Assembly (NCBI GenBank): GCA_018812715.1
Contig: JAHJCT010000022.1
Location: forward strand, 1-36,711
From: Microcaldota archaeon
GTDB taxonomy: Archaea > Micrarchaeota > Micrarchaeia > Anstonellales > Bilamarchaeaceae
Length of the DNA: 36,711 bases
Direction: 5' to 3'
Position numbers and translations under genes: made by a program. The notes below the pieces were generated by a model that worked only from the letters and a program-made list of their open reading frames with translations, was not told the DNA's origin and made no database searches. Below, piece after piece: positions 36,302 to 36,711 of the stretch (position 1 is its first letter; each line of letters opens with the position of its first letter).

Positions 36302-36711
36302 ATGAAAGTGAACCTAAAGAAAATTGGAGCGATTGTTGCAGGAGCGACAATCTTAGCAAGCTCCGCAGCGTTTGGCGCACTCACATTTGAGTCGACAACG
36401 TTAGTAGACGACAACGGTGCTCCCGTAGCAAAAGTCGTCTTGGGAAGCGGAGGAGCCCCTAGCGATGGTGTAGCAGCATCAAAAATCGCTGAGGCAATGG
36501 CAAAGGAAACCTATAAGACAACCACCCTTACAGCAGAAGTTGTTGGAACAGCAACTTGTACTGGCGGAGGAGATGGATCAGGTACTTGTGCAATTAGCAA
36601 TGAACAGGCACAGCTGGAAATTACTGTACCTGGCAGTATTGCAGCAGGAACCTGGACTGGTGAAAACCTAATAGGTGATTTCCTTAACAGGGAATTAATG
36701 GACAGAGTAGA
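36302..36711 (+). CDS. S-layer protein, N-terminal part (gene runs off the window)
   Basis: The open frame continues past the window end. It begins MKVNLKKIGAIVAGATILAS, a signal peptide with a basic start and an Ala/Gly-rich core ending near SSAAFGA. It is followed by DNGAPVAKVVLGSGGAPSDG and VAASKIAEAMA, the pattern of the archaeal S_layer_N domain (an alpha/beta unit near the mature N-terminus). S-layer proteins form the outer cell coat. Codon use is more GC-rich and even than in the neighbours, as expected for a very highly expressed gene. It has a strong ribosome binding site and a bracketed TATA box. The signal peptidase at 426-1424 is the kind of enzyme that would process it. Confidence 0.85.
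   Translation, partial: MKVNLKKIGAIVAGATILASSAAFGALTFESTTLVDDNGAPVAKVVLGSGGAPSDGVAASKIAEAMAKETYKTTTLTAEVVGTATCTGGGDGSGTCAISNEQAQLEITVPGSIAAGTWTGENLIGDFLNRELMDRV

Overview
The window is archaeal. It encodes RNA polymerase subunit L, ribosomal proteins S15 (archaeal type) and S3Ae, NAC, RNA 3'-phosphate cyclase, a DHH/RecJ-like nuclease, archaeal-type prolyl-tRNA synthetase, RNase Z and the start of an S-layer protein. It also carries tRNAs with BHB-type introns, TATA boxes 25-30 bases before many starts, and GGTG-type ribosome binding sites. AT-rich DNA, very tight or overlapping genes, TTG/GTG/CTG starts, a giant gene and multi-intron tRNAs suggest a DPANN-type archaeon. The exact lineage cannot be fixed by reading alone.

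Layout. 1-7020 is an ordinary core block. A 65-base tandem duplication leads into rpoL, followed by a signal peptidase. A GNAT and a helical protein lie on the minus strand, and divergent from them is the XTP diphosphatase - S15 - S3Ae - NAC - membrane-anchored protein run. A HAD-like protein and RtcA follow on the minus strand. 7308-28589 looks lineage-specific. It is built around a minus-strand operon of a Lys-rich 111-residue protein, a 5182-residue giant protein and a 182-residue protein with a Lys-rich tail. Around this operon lie unrecognised proteins that share domains with the giant or with each other, including one with a xylose isomerase/AP-endonuclease-like TIM barrel, and a His-rich protein. 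28650-36711 returns to core genes: a DHH nuclease, proS, intron-rich tRNA-Gln and tRNA-Val, a VapBC-like pair, an MscS channel, an endonuclease III-like glycosylase interrupted by palindromes, a THEP1-like NTPase with a Lys-rich tail, RNase Z, and the S-layer gene running off the end.

Most striking feature. I count only nine lysines in the 5182-residue giant protein, while its co-transcribed neighbours are Lys-rich. One retained lysine sits where a kinase-like domain has its ATP-binding lysine. Two others are the only lysines of the C-terminal domain, and both are conserved in the free-standing, lysine-containing homologue at 7922-8839. The giant has a long helical N-terminal half, a Gly-rich hydrophobic patch, GGDEF-like segments, two kinase-like modules behind similar Pro-rich linkers, and the shared C-terminal domain. 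I do not recognise it as a described system. The locus, together with the repeated modules in neighbouring genes, is the best candidate for something new.

Other points of interest are a tRNA-Gln with three apparent introns (D-loop, anticodon, T-loop), a double palindrome inserted in frame in a DNA glycosylase gene, a probable CTG start for S3Ae, and a perfect 12-bp mirror arrangement of ribosome binding sites and TTG starts at a divergent promoter.
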